Assembly: GCA_963281255.1 (NCBI GenBank)
Contig: OY725488.1
Location: 3,867,925 to 3,931,924, forward strand
Length of the DNA: 64,000 nt
Direction: 5' to 3'
Source of the DNA: Aphrocallistes beatrix
Lineage: Eukaryota > Porifera > Hexactinellida > Sceptrulophora > Aphrocallistidae
Part shown: one piece after another, positions 34,444 through 45,807 of the stretch
Position numbering within the stretch: position 1 is the first letter of the stretch
Layout: each line of letters starts with the position of its first letter
Program-made: the position numbers and the translations under genes
The notes under the pieces: model-generated
Database searches by the model: none
The model's input: only the letters and a program-made list of their open reading frames with translations
What the model was told of the DNA's origin: nothing

Positions 34444-34977
34444 CAAGCGCGCTTCGCTTGCTTACGCTGCGGGTCAGGCGGGCACGTTGTATCCGCTAGA
34501 GGGGCCCTGCGGGCGCCTTAGGTCACATTGATTAATTATAAGGGAGATAACATCCCTAAATACGCCTGGACTACTGTTATAATCGATATCGCACGAAAAA
34601 TCAACAAATTTGTCAATTTAGAAAATTTTGATGCGTAATGATGACGTCATAACAGGGTGATGAGTAATCATTTTTTGATGATAGCTGCATCATATATGAG
34701 GTATGTTAGTATACAGATTATATTAAAATTGCAGCCTTCTATCTCCTATAATGACTGAGTTATGCTCGAATAACTGTATTGCTTAACTTTTACAAATGTG
34801 ACAATGACTTCATAATTCCATGATGTGTCAACATTTTGCTATGAGGTCAGAACTTAGTGGAGCCATCGCCAAAAGACTATCACATGGAAAAATCAGCTTT
34901 CTGTGCCTGCCAGTTTCTTCAATCAATTCGTTACAGATATATATCCTTACTATTAAAACTCGATTAATCTATATATA
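34444..34977 (+). repeat. CAAG element (head at left), split by mariner
   Basis: Starts CAAGCGCGCTTCGCTTGC after 'tata' and runs through the whole body to 'gttacagatatatatccttac' and 'aaaactcgattaat'. The mariner at 34,978 has inserted into its TA-rich tail. Confidence 0.85.
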
Positions 34978-36284
34978 CGAGGGTCAGTCCAAAAGTTTTG
35001 TCGTACACAAAAAATAATTAACCAATTGTAATCAAATTTTCACAGCTTCTCAAAGTATTTACCACTACATTCTATGCAAAGTTGCATACGATGAAACCAA
35101 TTATCGAAGCAGTTATGCCATTTTTCCTCTGGCAGGGTCCAGAGGGCCTCTTCGAACGCCAGTCGGGCCTCTTCCGGACTGCCAAACCTGATTCCGCGGA
35201 TCTTTTCTTTGATAATTGGGAATAGGAAAAAGTCGCATGGGGCCAAATCTGGACTGTAGAGGGGATTCGATACCAACTGGACCGAATTTTCAGCCAGGAA
35301 GTCCAGTGTTTTGGCTGCAGTGTGTGCCGATGTATTATCGTGGTGAAGGAGTAGGCCTCGGAGGCCGGTCTTAGGGCGACGAGAACTCCAAGCTTCGAAG
35401 GCCTTGGGGAGACACTTGTCGATGTACCAATCAGCATTGACTGTGCGACGATCCTCAAGAGGAACTATGGCTACTGGGCCCGTCTTACAGAAAAATGCGG
35501 CCACCATCTTCTTCCCGACGCTTCGAGCCCGGCGAACTTTTACAGGGGGATCTTCTCCAGGAAATACCCATATTGAAGATTGCCGCTTTGTTTCCGGATC
35601 GTACTGATAGATCCATGTCTCATCACATGTTAGGATATCATAAACACGTTTGGACCCTCCTCCGTTGAATTTCTTGAGCATAAACTTGCACCACTCTACC
35701 CTTGCCTCCATCTGCAATTCTGTGAGATTATGAGGGATCCAACGGGCCGCAAGCTTACTGACACCGAGATGATCATGTAGGATAGTATTAATGGCTGCTT
35801 TTCCGATGTCTAGGGTCTCAGCAAACTGCTCATAGGTAATGCGGCTATCCTCTTTGATCAACGACTCCACAGTGGCAATATTCTCTGGAGTGACGGCGGT
35901 TGAAGGCCGCCCAGACCTAGGCTCATCTTGTAATGACGTTCTATCCCTCTTGAATTCTAGAAACCAACGCTCCACCGTGCGCTTAGATGGAGCTTGGTCT
36001 TGGAAAGCTTCCAGTAAATTATTGTGACTCTGCTCCACTGATACCTTGCGCATAAAGTCATAGAACATCATGGCTCTAAAATCTCTTCTTTCTAGCTCCA
36101 TTGAGTAATTATAAAATCTGTATAGGCACTTATGGATAAAATAGCATAAGTCAAGAAATAAGCCTAATATAGAGCTCAAATTCACTGTAGAGTCATCAAA
36201 CATAACCAAGAATATAGTCTATAAATTATTAGACTGTACGCTGAGTAGAACTGGTGTGCGACAAAACTTTTGGACTGACCCTCG
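34978..36284 (-). mobile_element. full-length mariner transposon, 1,307 bp
   Basis: Ends CGAGGGTCAGTCCAAAAG and CTTTTGGACTGACCCTCG, about 28 bp of TIR, with TA at 34,976-34,977 and 36,285-36,286. Length, ends and an uninterrupted transposase gene all fit a canonical mariner. It lies in the tail of a CAAG element, so it is younger than that copy. Confidence 0.95.
35040..36101 (-). CDS. mariner transposase, DD34D, apparently intact
   Basis: A 353-residue protein (usual mariner length about 345) that would excise and insert the element in the nucleus. N-terminal paired HTH domains cover residues about 1-110 ('SVEQSHNNLLEAF', 'SKRTVERWFLEFKR', 'EPRSGRPST'). The catalytic domain shows 'ILTCDETWIY' (first Asp), 'LLHHDNTSAHT' (second) and 'YSPDLAPCDFFLFP' (third); exactly 34 residues separate the last two. 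The linker motif of this family is present as 'WIPHNLTE'. The frame is open upstream to 36,209, but the ATG at 36,101 ('MELERRDFRAMMF') matches the normal mariner start. No stop or frameshift. It may be active. Confidence 0.94.
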   Translation of the reverse strand: MELERRDFRAMMFYDFMRKVSVEQSHNNLLEAFQDQAPSKRTVERWFLEFKRDRTSLQDEPRSGRPSTAVTPENIATVESLIKEDSRITYEQFAETLDIGKAAINTILHDHLGVSKLAARWIPHNLTELQMEARVEWCKFMLKKFNGGGSKRVYDILTCDETWIYQYDPETKRQSSIWVFPGEDPPVKVRRARSVGKKMVAAFFCKTGPVAIVPLEDRRTVNADWYIDKCLPKAFEAWSSRRPKTGLRGLLLHHDNTSAHTAAKTLDFLAENSVQLVSNPLYSPDLAPCDFFLFPIIKEKIRGIRFGSPEEARLAFEEALWTLPEEKWHNCFDNWFHRMQLCIECSGKYFEKL

Positions 36285-36298
36285 TATGTATGTATGTA

Positions 36299-37335
36299 CA
36301 AGCGCGCTTCGCTTGCTTGTGCTGCGCGGCTGGAGGACACTTTGTGTCCGCCGGAGGCTCCCTTTGGTCACCTGGGGTCACATTAGTTAATTCTAAGGGA
36401 GATAACATCTCTAAATATGTCCATCTTAGTGTTATAATCGATATCACTCAAAAATCACCAAATTTGTCAATTTTTAAAATTTTGATGAGTAATGATTACA
36501 TCATAACAAAGTGATGAGTCATCATTTTTTGATGATAGTTCCATCATATGTGAGGCGTGTTAGGTTACAGATTCTATTAAAATTTCAGCCTTCTATCTCC
36601 TATAATGACTGAGTTATGCTCGAATAACTGTATTGCTTAACTTTTAAAAATGTGACAATGACTTCATAATTCCATGATGAGTCGACATTTTGCTCTGAGC
36701 TCAGAACTTACTGGAGCCATAGCCAAAAAACTCCCACATGCCAAAATTCAGCCTTCTACGCTTGGCAGTTTCTTCAATCAATTCGTTACAGAGATATATA
36801 TAACACACAGATTAATCGAGTTTTAATAGTAAGGATATATATATCTGTTACGAATTGATTGAAGAAACTGCCAAGCACAGAAAGCTGATTTTTGGCATGT
36901 GCGAGTCTTTTGGCTATGGCTCCAGTAAGTTCTGAGCTCAGACGAAAATGTCGACTCATCATGGAATTATGACGTCATTGTCACCTTTTTGATCTGTAGA
37001 AATTTCAGTTTTTGAATATAACTCAGCCATTTTAGGTGATAGAAGGCTGAAAATTTAAGAGAATGTGTATATTAATGTATCTCACCTATGATACAACTAT
37101 CTTCCAAAATGATGACGCATCACTCTGTAATGACGTCATTAATACGCCTAAAAAATTTAAAATTAACAAATTTGATGATTTTTCGAGTGATATCGATTTT
37201 CACAGTGAGACAGACGTATTTAGGCATGTTACCCCCCTTATTATTAATCAATGTGAGCCCATGCGGCCCAGGGCGTCTCCGGCGGACATAAAGTCTCCGC
37301 CAGCTGCGCTGCTTTGCGCAAGCGAAGCGTGCTTG
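36299..37335. repeat. CAAG element, complete tail-to-tail pair, 1,037 bp
   Basis: The left copy (36,299-about 36,797) starts CAAGCGCGCTTCGCTTGC; the right copy (about 36,836-37,335) is its inverse and ends GCGAAGCGTGCTTG. Between them lies a 30-40 bp spacer containing ATTAATCGAGTTTTAATAG. This is the cleanest pair in the window. A precedes it and T follows it. No ORF is shared with other copies. Confidence 0.88.
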
Positions 37336-37337
37336 TC

Positions 37338-37588
37338 TCAAATATGACACAAATCTCAAAAAATGATGACTCATCACTCCATTATGACGCCATCATTGCT
37401 AATCAAAAATTGGAAAATTTTCCAATTTTATGAATTTTTAATGATATATATTATAACAGTAAGACAGACTTATTTAGAGATGTGATCTATCTTATAATTA
37501 ACCATTGTGAGCCTAGGCGCCCAAAATGCCTCTCCGGCAGACGCTCTGTTCCGCCTGCCGCGCAGCGCAAGAAAGCGAAGCGCCCATG
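37338..37588 (-). repeat. CAAG element, partial (head at right)
   Basis: From 'caaatatgacacaaatc' to GCGCAAGAAAGCGAAGCGCC. It directly follows the previous pair. A more diverged piece at 37,600-37,680 ('ggcggacactttgttcctgc') may be another head. Confidence 0.7.
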
Positions 37589-37680
37589 TTTATTGCAAAA
37601 TGCACTTGCCTGGTGGCGGACACTTTGTTCCTGCATCGGTTCCTCTTGAAGGCGTTAGGGCGCATATTCTTAATTATTAT

Positions 37681-38742
37681 TGAGATATATTTAACTACTA
37701 ATTTCTATTATGTAGTAGTATATTACTTGATGCTTCTAAAAGTTGTGTGGTTAAATTCCGTACTGGTTATATTGGTGGGCACTAAGGTCATTATACTACA
37801 GGTTATTTAAAATTTAAGATAATACATTTAATGTGTATATCTCAATATTAAATAACTGTTTACATATTTTTCGTATTCAGATTTGAGTGTAATGACGTCA
37901 TAATGACTAGATGAAAAATGATGGAAATGATCTGACCTTGTCAAACGATTATTTTGTACCAATATACGATATGTACATAGATAATCTATTTGTTGTCTAT
38001 ATATCGAATATAGATAGCAAAATATATAGATAGCAATAATATAGATAGCAATATGTTTCATTGATTACACACAAAAGTAAATTGCTTTCATTTCATTTGT
38101 GATTGAGATAATTTAGTTATTTTGGTTGCTTTTGAAAGGAAATCCTTTGACATTTATGAAAAACAATCAAGCAAACCGTTGGAATAAAAGTAAATTATTT
38201 CAAAGCATCATTAATATGGGATAACTCATTTCCGATTTAGTCATTTTGGGCAGGTAAACCTTAGAAGTGTGGGGTAGTCTTGAATAGGACTGATTTTTAT
38301 GGTAGAATTCCACAATCTTGATCTTCTTTTGTTTGTCATCTAGCTTGTCCATTTTGTTGTCACACAAATGTCAGAGGGTGTTAAACAACATCGTAAAAGG
38401 GGAAGATGATTAGTAAAATATTTGCCTAGTAATTTCAAATTATTTTCGTGATACAATCGCTGAAACAACCTGTATTAAATTTAGGCCCTCTCTGTTGTCT
38501 TGTGCAATGGATTTTACATAACTAATCTTATGGAGGTATCTGGGATTTTCACTATGGTAGAATATGCTTCAAAACAACATTTTTGATCACATAAAGGTTC
38601 TCAAATATCCCTGGTGCTGATCTTACAATTCCGGTTTGACTTCAGGTGTTAGTTTCAGTTCCATTTTTGAGACCGAAAATACATTCAAATCAGATTGGGA
38701 CCCCATTTTTACAGCTCATCAAGTTTAAAATATCGATATGAC
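37681..38742. other. no gene recognised
   Basis: AT-rich. A short tandem run of 'atatagatagcaa' is at 37,995-38,052. No domain-bearing ORF. Confidence 0.45.
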
Positions 38743-39823
38743 CATAGCCTACTGTATATAAGGCCTCACAGTAACTAGCGGATTTGGGACTAGGGATGCG
38801 GTAGAACATGGTTGAACTAATACATGAGCTGCCTTAAGTCATTAACAAAGAACAATAGAGCTTAGGAATGTATAACAGCATATATAAATATAGTGTCAAA
38901 GTACCCATATCTGTTGTTAAAATTTAGATTAGTCACCATATGGTTGCCTAATAGGTTATATTTGTGAAAAATTTTGTGATTTCCAGAGACCGCTTCGGGG
39001 CAGTTCTAAGTGTTTTTATTATAAAATTTTTCGCATAAAACTGAGATGTGAATAGGTTAATACGAAAAATTTGGAATTGTTTCATGGAATGTTGCTACTT
39101 TCCAGTGTTGCTATGGAAACGTGTTTTGGTCAGTTGGGGTTATATCTTGAAAACTGCAATAGATACACATTCAAATGTAGTTCCATTTGATAGCGAATAA
39201 ACTACTTCTTATTAAGCGATAATATAATTTCGACCTCTAAATTCAATTGTTTACGAGATATTCGACAATGTATCATATTGGTCACATTTGGTAATTTGTC
39301 GAATATCTCGTAAACCATTGAATTTAGAGGTCGAAAATATATCATCACTTAATAAGAAGTAGTATATTCGCTATCAAATGGAATTACATTTGAATGTGTA
39401 GCTATTTCAGTTTTCATGATATAACCCCAACTGACCAAAACACGTTTCCATAGCAACACCGGAATGTAGCAACATTCTATGAAAAAATTCCAAATTTTTC
39501 GTATTAACCTATTCATATCTCAGTTTTATGCGAAAAAATTTATAATAAAAACACTTAGAAGTGCCTCTAAACGGTCTCTGAAAATCACCAAATTTGTCAC
39601 AAATATAACCTATTGGGCAGCCATATGGTGACCAATCAAAATTTTAACAAAGGATATGGGTACTTTGGCACCATATTTATATATGCTGGTTACATTGCTA
39701 AGCTCTATTGTGCTTTGTTAGTTATTTAAAGCAGCTCATGTATTAGTTCAACCATGTTCTACCACCGCATCCCTAGCCCCAAATTCGCAAGTTACTGTGA
39801 GGCCTTATATACAGTAGGCAATG
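38743..39823. mobile_element. foldback C element, uninterrupted, about 1,080 bp
   Basis: Ends CATAGCCTACTGTATATAAG and CTTATATACAGTAGGCAATG. The two halves are near-perfect inverted copies about a centre near 39,285. Flanks GATATGAC (38,735-38,742) and GATATAAC agree at seven of eight positions. No ORF. It gives the uninterrupted version of the copy at 23,265. Confidence 0.83.
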
Positions 39824-40123
39824 ATATAACTAATTTCACTCCAATCGGACAGAAAATGGCAAATCTATTCAAGAGTATTTAGTGAGTTTCGAATTTCACA
39901 GAAACATTAAATAATATTCCAAAATTTCATTTTTGTGACCTAATATTTCAAAACGGCTTGGTCGAACGATTTGAACTTACACATATTCAATGAATGGTTT
40001 TGAGCTTGAGTTTCACCAACTTTCAGGCAACTCGTTTGATGTCGGTGAAATGACTAGATGAATTGACCTAGAATTCCCCTGCATTACTATTTTTATAGAA
40101 TATCGAACTCCGTTATGAACTTA
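39824..40123. other. no gene recognised
   Basis: About 300 bp of AT-rich DNA without repeat match or ORF. Confidence 0.4.
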
Positions 40124-40160
40124 CAGGGTGGGGCGTAAGTTCTGTCCCCCGCATAATTGG
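40124..40160 (-). repeat. solo end of the Tc1-like element
   Basis: CAGGGTGGGGCGTAAGTTC after TA matches, in reverse, the right end at 34,413-34,437. No transposase is next to it. Confidence 0.6.
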
Positions 40161-41022
40161 GCATATTTTTCCACCACTGCCATAATCTTAGTTATTATAA
40201 TTATTAGATATTGTAGATCGAATATTCTGAACGATTTTGTGAGAGTTTACCCAATCTAGAACCTTGAACTACAACTCTTTTTAGAGTTTTTTTTTAGAGC
40301 GGAAAATGTTGCTATTCCAGCTCATATTAAGGATACCGCCCTCGAAAAACATCGCCTGACAAAAAATGGTGAAATTTTTTATTGTTAATTCCATCGGATT
40401 ATTGAGTGGTCTACCATCTAATCGTACTTGTTGGACGGTATTTATTTTGATATTCTAGAAATGAGCACCTAAAGCTCAGTAGTACTAAAAATCGGATAGT
40501 TATTCGTGGTTTTGCAGTGCAATCATCAATTATTTTCCAGCTTATCTGATATTTTTTCAATTATATGAACCTCAAAATGGTTTTGGCCCCTTTAAATATT
40601 ATAAAACAGATGAATTTAGAAAAAGAGGCACTTAAAATCCAATCAAAAATATCTTTATGAGGGACTTCATTTCAAAAATGCTCGGGAAATGGCCGTTGTG
40701 ATATTAGCTATTGTGTATAGAAAAGAATTCTGAACATTTTAAAAAAAGATTTGTTCAGATCCGACCATTAGTTCGTAAGTTATAGTATATTGTATGTAAA
40801 GTTCGGACATCAAACCTCTCTATGGCCCCGAAAGTGCTCGATGTCAATGCTTAAAAACTATTGATGATATGTAATCTATTATAATCTTAAATGAAAGGAT
40901 ATATATAATAATATATAGGTTCCTCAAACATCTCAAAAAAAACTTCAAATCCCTATATCTCGGGACTTTAAAATTCCAAAATTGACCGTCTTTCAAAAAA
41001 TTTAACTCAAAATTGCCTTGAG

Positions 41023-42912
41023 GCCACCCAGGGCCTAGAATTAATTTTGGTCATATTTCAATTTCATGATTAGGTTACTTCCCTGAGTAGTCTAGGATCA
41101 ATATTATGCAATCAATTTGCTCCTATATCATATTTCCACCTCTCTAGGGCTATGGTTCCAAATTACGTAATACTAAATCCTATACCATCGATTTCGTAGT
41201 TATGCATGATCCACCAACTCATGTGTTAGTCAATTCATTGTTCTCAGGTGTTTATTATGCAATATATAGGCTAAGGAAACTTGACTACTAGAATGGACTT
41301 TCATGCTCTAATATCTAAAAATATATTGACCTCATGATCTGATATCGAGGGCAAAATATCCTAAAATAGCAGAAATTTAATGGTTTCAATATGTATTGTG
41401 TTCAATAATAGAACTTTCACTATACTCTAGTAGTCAAGGTTGTTTATTATATGAATAGTTTAATTGTTTAAATGCTAAGATATATCTCACTTAATTTTTC
41501 TGAAAAAAGCTACACAATGTAACAAACTGCATTATTTTTGAACATATTTTATCATTGTTTTTATCATACTCTCTATTATTATTAATGGGGCTTTCAACTT
41601 AATTCAATTCACAATAATCTAAAGAATGAATTTGCTCATGATAAATGCAGAAACAATTCGGAGAGACTACGTACAGTCTAAACAATTCCATTCAGGGAGA
41701 TCTTGAACATCTTCAATATTTAGGCCGAGACATTTGACATGATACCAAAGATCGCAAATGTTACACAGGATCCAATCGATTACTTCATCACAAAAGCCGA
41801 TACCAAAACCAACGATGCAATCGTCCTGAGTACCACCGCAAATAGCGCAAGAGTCCGAGTAAATACGGGTGACCCTGATGACTAGGAGGTTTTTGAATAG
41901 GAAGACGTGTTCGATTTCAAGTTGAACTGAATAGAGATGAGAATAGTTTGATTGACAGGTTTTCTGATGTTTTTCAATGAAAGTATCGTAATCTGCGGCT
42001 GAGGTCGAATTTGATTTCAGTTTATTCTCGTATATAGTGCAAATGTGGCATGAATTGTATCCAATCCCATACGAAATAACCTGAGCAGTGTCGACAGCTA
42101 TTGCAGGGCAAAACACTAACGGCTAAAACCCCCGCCTGCCTTACCACTACGCATCTGGTAACACCCGTCGTAGGAGGCAACAATGCGACGAACATGAGAA
42201 GCCGATGGGTCAACTGATTGTAATATGTGTAAACGATCTCTTAAACTATCCACGTATTCTGCAGCCAAAACAAAGACTTCTGTGCTAAATTGAATGTTTT
42301 AGTGTCACAGGGAGGAGGCAAATTGAGGGAAGCATGATAAATAATGAGTCCTTGGTATCCTGGGAGGACCACTCATCGATAATATTTTGAGAATTATCAG
42401 GTTGAGAACTGATAGGAACGTTTAAATTATATAACTTGAATAATCATTTATGTAGTAATATAATATTATTCAAATAAAAGGATGCTATTACATTCATATT
42501 TTGAAATGGATATCATGTATTTCATACAAGTAATTGAATATTTTTGTATTAGTCAGTAATAATGTAAAGTCAAATTGTGAAAGAGACGGAAGCATTCTAT
42601 TAGAGTCTCTAACTGAAAGTAAACAGTAACTACTGAGCAATTTAGAGCATTCAGTATAGAACAATCAACCAATACATCTTTACTATACTGAATCTAAAAA
42701 TCACTGTGAGTAACCTTGTAAATATACAAATTTGGATAAATTCAGAAAAAAAATGAATTCGGCTGGTTATTAAAAATCGTCACATTGGAATAAATACGGA
42801 ATATTTTGAAAAGATAATCAAGAGTTAGATTATACAAAGATAAAGAAATATAAATAAGGCATCAGAATGAATTTTGAAATTTTTGATTTTTTTCGAATCT
42901 TAGCCCAGGATG
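41023..42912 (-). mobile_element. 1,890-bp insertion flanked by an 8-bp duplication
   Basis: GCCTTGAG stands on both sides (41,015-41,022 and 42,913-42,920) exactly where the TTAA-B sequence is interrupted and resumes ('aaaattg' ... 'atagaggtttg'). The ends, GCCACCCAGGGCCTAGAATT and 'aatcttagcccaggatg', are imperfect inverted copies. Eight bases fit hAT or Mutator. It contains the Mutator-like/PHD remnant at 41,667-42,230, which favours Mutator. Confidence 0.7.
41667..42230 (-). pseudogene. decayed Mutator-like transposase with C-terminal PHD finger
   Basis: On the minus strand 'IVASYDGCYQMRSGKAGGG' (about 42,185-42,130) carries the first catalytic Asp of the animal Mutator-like transposase domain. 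One frameshift and stops follow, then an open frame of 149 codons continues 'AIAVDTAQVISYGIGYNSC', 'CHICTIYENKLKS' and 'FIEKHQKTCQSNYS', all expected downstream of that Asp. It then joins directly to a PHD-type zinc finger: 'CAIC', 'LCNICDLWYHVKCLG' and 'WNCLDC', ending at a stop at 41,667. The rest of the catalytic core is missing. PHD fingers read histone tails; fused to a transposase the domain could target chromatin (inference). Non-functional as it stands. Confidence 0.65.
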
Positions 42913-43425
42913 GCCTTGAGATAGAGGTTTGAAAATTTCAGGAGTATTTCCATATCATTAGGCGATGAGCGTAGGACCACTCGATTTTCGATATCTTACA
43001 AATTTGTGATTTTATTCCTGATTTCCAAAGAAAATCGGGCTTTTTTCGCCGTTTTTTGGCCCTTTTTATTCGGACACCGATAAAATTTACAATTTTTCTA
43101 ATTTAAACTTTCTTCTGGTCCTATGAAGTGGCAAATATGATAGACTATCTATGAATAAATTTTCGAAGCATTTGATCCAAACATGTGCTTTAAAAAAATC
43201 ACAGAGTGGAGGAGGGCTTACCATTAAGATGTGCTAGGGAAGAACGGAAAAAACCGACTTTGAGACGCTGTAACTCAAAAACTAGAAATGCGAACCAAAA
43301 ACTGTTTGGCATGTCTCAATATTTTTTAATTGCACTACCTGCCCACGCTTAACATCTTATATATCTCTATTCTTGATATATGCTTTAAGCCAAGCCTAAA
43401 GATTTTTCACGGGCGGTATCCTTAA

Positions 43426-43546
43426 GATGTGCTAGCGATAAACAAAAAGAATAGATTTTGAGACACTGTATCTCAAAAACTAGAGATGAGAATCAAAAAC
43501 GGTTTGGAATGTGCGAGTATTTCTTGACGGAGATACCTTCCCACGC
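43426..43546 (+). mobile_element. TTAA-B outer copy, part before the nested copy
   Basis: 'gatgtgctagcg' to 'cccacgc', interrupted at TTAA 43,547-43,550 and resuming at 45,493. Confidence 0.75.
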
Positions 43547-43550
43547 TTAA

Positions 43551-45488
43551 GGATACCGCCCTCGAAAAATCTTGCCTGGCGTAAAAAAAAACTGAAGAAT
43601 GTTTTATTGCTAATTTCATTGTATTACTGATCGGTCTACCATCTGATAGCACTATTTGGACGGCATTTTTTTGTATTTTTTGCGAAATAACCCCCTAAAG
43701 TTTAGCGCTAATAAAAATTGAAAAATTATTAGAGGATTTTAACTCATTTACCAATTAGTTTTTAACTTATTTGATATTTTTTTAATGATATGAACCTTAA
43801 TATTGTATTAGCACCTTTGGAGATTATAAAACACAAAGATTTAAAAGAATGGGCAAATAAAATCCAATCAAAATAGCTCTATAAGGGAGTTCATTTATAT
43901 AATCCTCGGGAAATCACAAGTTTGATCTCAGATATTTAGCGATCACTGGGTCAGAAATAAAATTCTGATCGTTTCAAAAAAAAATTTGTTCGGATCCGAC
44001 CATTTGTTCTTGAGATATCGCATATTATAAGTAAAGTTCGGCCATAATATCCCTCTAAGGTCCCGAAAGAGGCTGATGTCATATCTTAAAAACTATTGTA
44101 GATATATAATATATTATATCCTTAAATAAAAGGATATATGTGAAAATATATAGGTTCCTCGAACATTCCTTTGTCAAAAAATAAATAATTCTCGACTTAT
44201 CATTGATTTAATTGTAATACAAATTCTATGGAGAACTTTGAATCTATTAGAAAATGGCGAATCTAATCATTAAATATGTGTCCAAATTTAGCTATTATGC
44301 TAAATAGTGAATACAATTGCCGTTAATAATATGTGCAGAAAAATTGGAGAACTTTTGATAATTATTTTGAAAGTTCTGGCCTTGGACCTCGCAGAATCGG
44401 TCAAAAACCCCCATTTAGGGTCCAAAAAGAGATATCTCTCTATCTTTGTAAATACAAGTCCAAATTCTTAGTTCTCACTTCCTAATATACTTTTTATGAG
44501 TGTACATATATGATTCTTTGATAATAATTGCACTACACCCGATGGAATGTTAAGTTTTAGATTTTTGTCATAGGATGACGTAGCATTTTTCGAAAATCCT
44601 AACTTCGAAACTAAAAGTCGCAGACTTTCGCTCTAACTTCCTAATATACTTTTTGGAAGCTCTTTATTCATTCTAAACTGATAGATTATACTTCGCAGTG
44701 CCAGGAATATTAAATATTATCTACAATTATCTCAAAATATTCGGAGTTAGGGGCCTCAAGGAAATTTGTGGATTTTCAGGGTACTTTTGCTATTTTTGGT
44801 AAATATTTGGCTTTAATATACCTAAATCAGCAGTATGGATGCGAATAAATGTCTGTGGATGCTTATGTGCATTATTAATAACTCATTTTACATTCTTCTT
44901 AACACCTAAACTTAAAATCTCTATATCTCGGGACTTTAAAATTTCAAAATTGACCGTCTTTACAGAATTATTTCTCAAATTTGGTTTGAGATAGAAGTTT
45001 GAAAATTTCAAAGTTGTTTCATATCATTAGGCGATGAACGTAGGACCACCATTTTTTGGATATATTCTAACTCGGTGATTTTATTCATGATTTCCAAAAA
45101 AACCCAGACAATTTTCGCCGTTTTTTGCCCCTTTTTTTTCGGACACCGATAAAATTTACAATATTTGTCATTTTAACTTTCTTCTGGTCCTATGAAGTTG
45201 CAAATATGGTAGACTATCTATGATTCGATTTTGGAAGCGTTTGAATCCTTGCTATGTCCTAAACAATTCATTGAGTGCCTAAATTTCTACCATTAAGATG
45301 TGCTAGCGGAAAATTAAAAAAACAGACTTTGAGACACTGTATCTCAAAATCTAGAAATGAGAATCAAAAACGGTTTGGAATGTGCCAGTATTTCTTGATG
45401 GAGATACCTCCCCACGCTTAACATCTCTTATAGCTATACTTTCATCGTATGCTGTAATGCAAATCATGTTTTTTCGAGGGCGGTATCC
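43551..45488 (+). mobile_element. TTAA-B element, full length, 1,938 bp, nested in its own family
   Basis: TIR GGATACCGCCCTCGAAAAA at the left and its complement at the right; TTAA at 43,547-43,550 and 45,489-45,492. The flanks 'cccacgc' and 'catctcttatagctc' are neighbours in other TTAA-B copies, so this copy inserted into another. No intact ORF. Confidence 0.87.
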
Positions 45489-45492
45489 TTAA

Positions 45493-45561
45493 CATCTCTT
45501 ATAGCTCTACTTTCATCGTATGCTCTAAGCCAAATCATGTGCTTTTTCGAGGGCTGTATCC
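45493..45561 (+). mobile_element. TTAA-B outer copy, right end
   Basis: 'catctcttatagctctac' to TTTTTCGAGGGCTGTATCC, before TTAA at 45,562-45,565. Completes the piece at 43,426. Confidence 0.75.
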
Positions 45562-45565
45562 TTAA

Positions 45566-45760
45566 AAAATTGCCAAAAGTCCTTTTTAATCATTTTTAGA
45601 TCCCCAAAGGGGTTCTAAACATTAATTTCGATTTTTTGAATTTCGATGCCAAAATTTTGCCACTTAGAGCCACTTGTACCCCCAAAAAAGACATTATTGA
45701 GCGAAATTTCTCATATCTATAACTTCTTTTAATGAAATTAGGTTATTCACTTTTAGTTTA
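45566..45760 (+). repeat. TTAA-F-like fragment upstream of KAP3
   Basis: The first 40 bases ('attgccaaaagtcctttt') match 15,998-16,030. The remainder to about 45,760 is not seen elsewhere. It lies within 250 bp of the KAP3 start, so the promoter region contains transposon sequence. Confidence 0.5.
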
Positions 45761-45807
45761 GTTTGAGAGCCTCTTTTATTTCATTCCCTTTTCTACTTTA
45801 GTTGCTG

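Larger units (their letters stand above)
40331..43421 (+). mobile_element. TTAA-B element split by a Mutator/hAT-like insertion
   Basis: Left TIR GGATACCGCCCTCGAAAAA after TTAA at 40,327-40,330; right end CACGGGCGGTATCC before TTAA at 43,422-43,425. The body is interrupted at 41,023-42,912. Compared with the full copy at 43,551 it also lacks roughly 700 bp of its middle. Confidence 0.75.

Noticed and set aside
36299..36370. GC-rich palindromes as a sign of bacterial DNA (REP-like)
   Set aside because: The same head occurs in about a dozen copies joined to AT-rich bodies, interrupted by animal-type transposons; contamination is not needed.
36480..36560. Hammerhead ribozyme in the CAAG body ('tgatgag' words)
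   Set aside because: I could not place the required GAAA core and three stems around the 'tgatgag' word; a covariance search would decide.
36299..37335. CAAG element as a Helitron (hairpin near CTTG-T end)
   Set aside because: The 3' word is CTTG rather than CTRR, no 5' TC is seen, and one copy has a clear 14-bp duplication, which Helitrons do not make.
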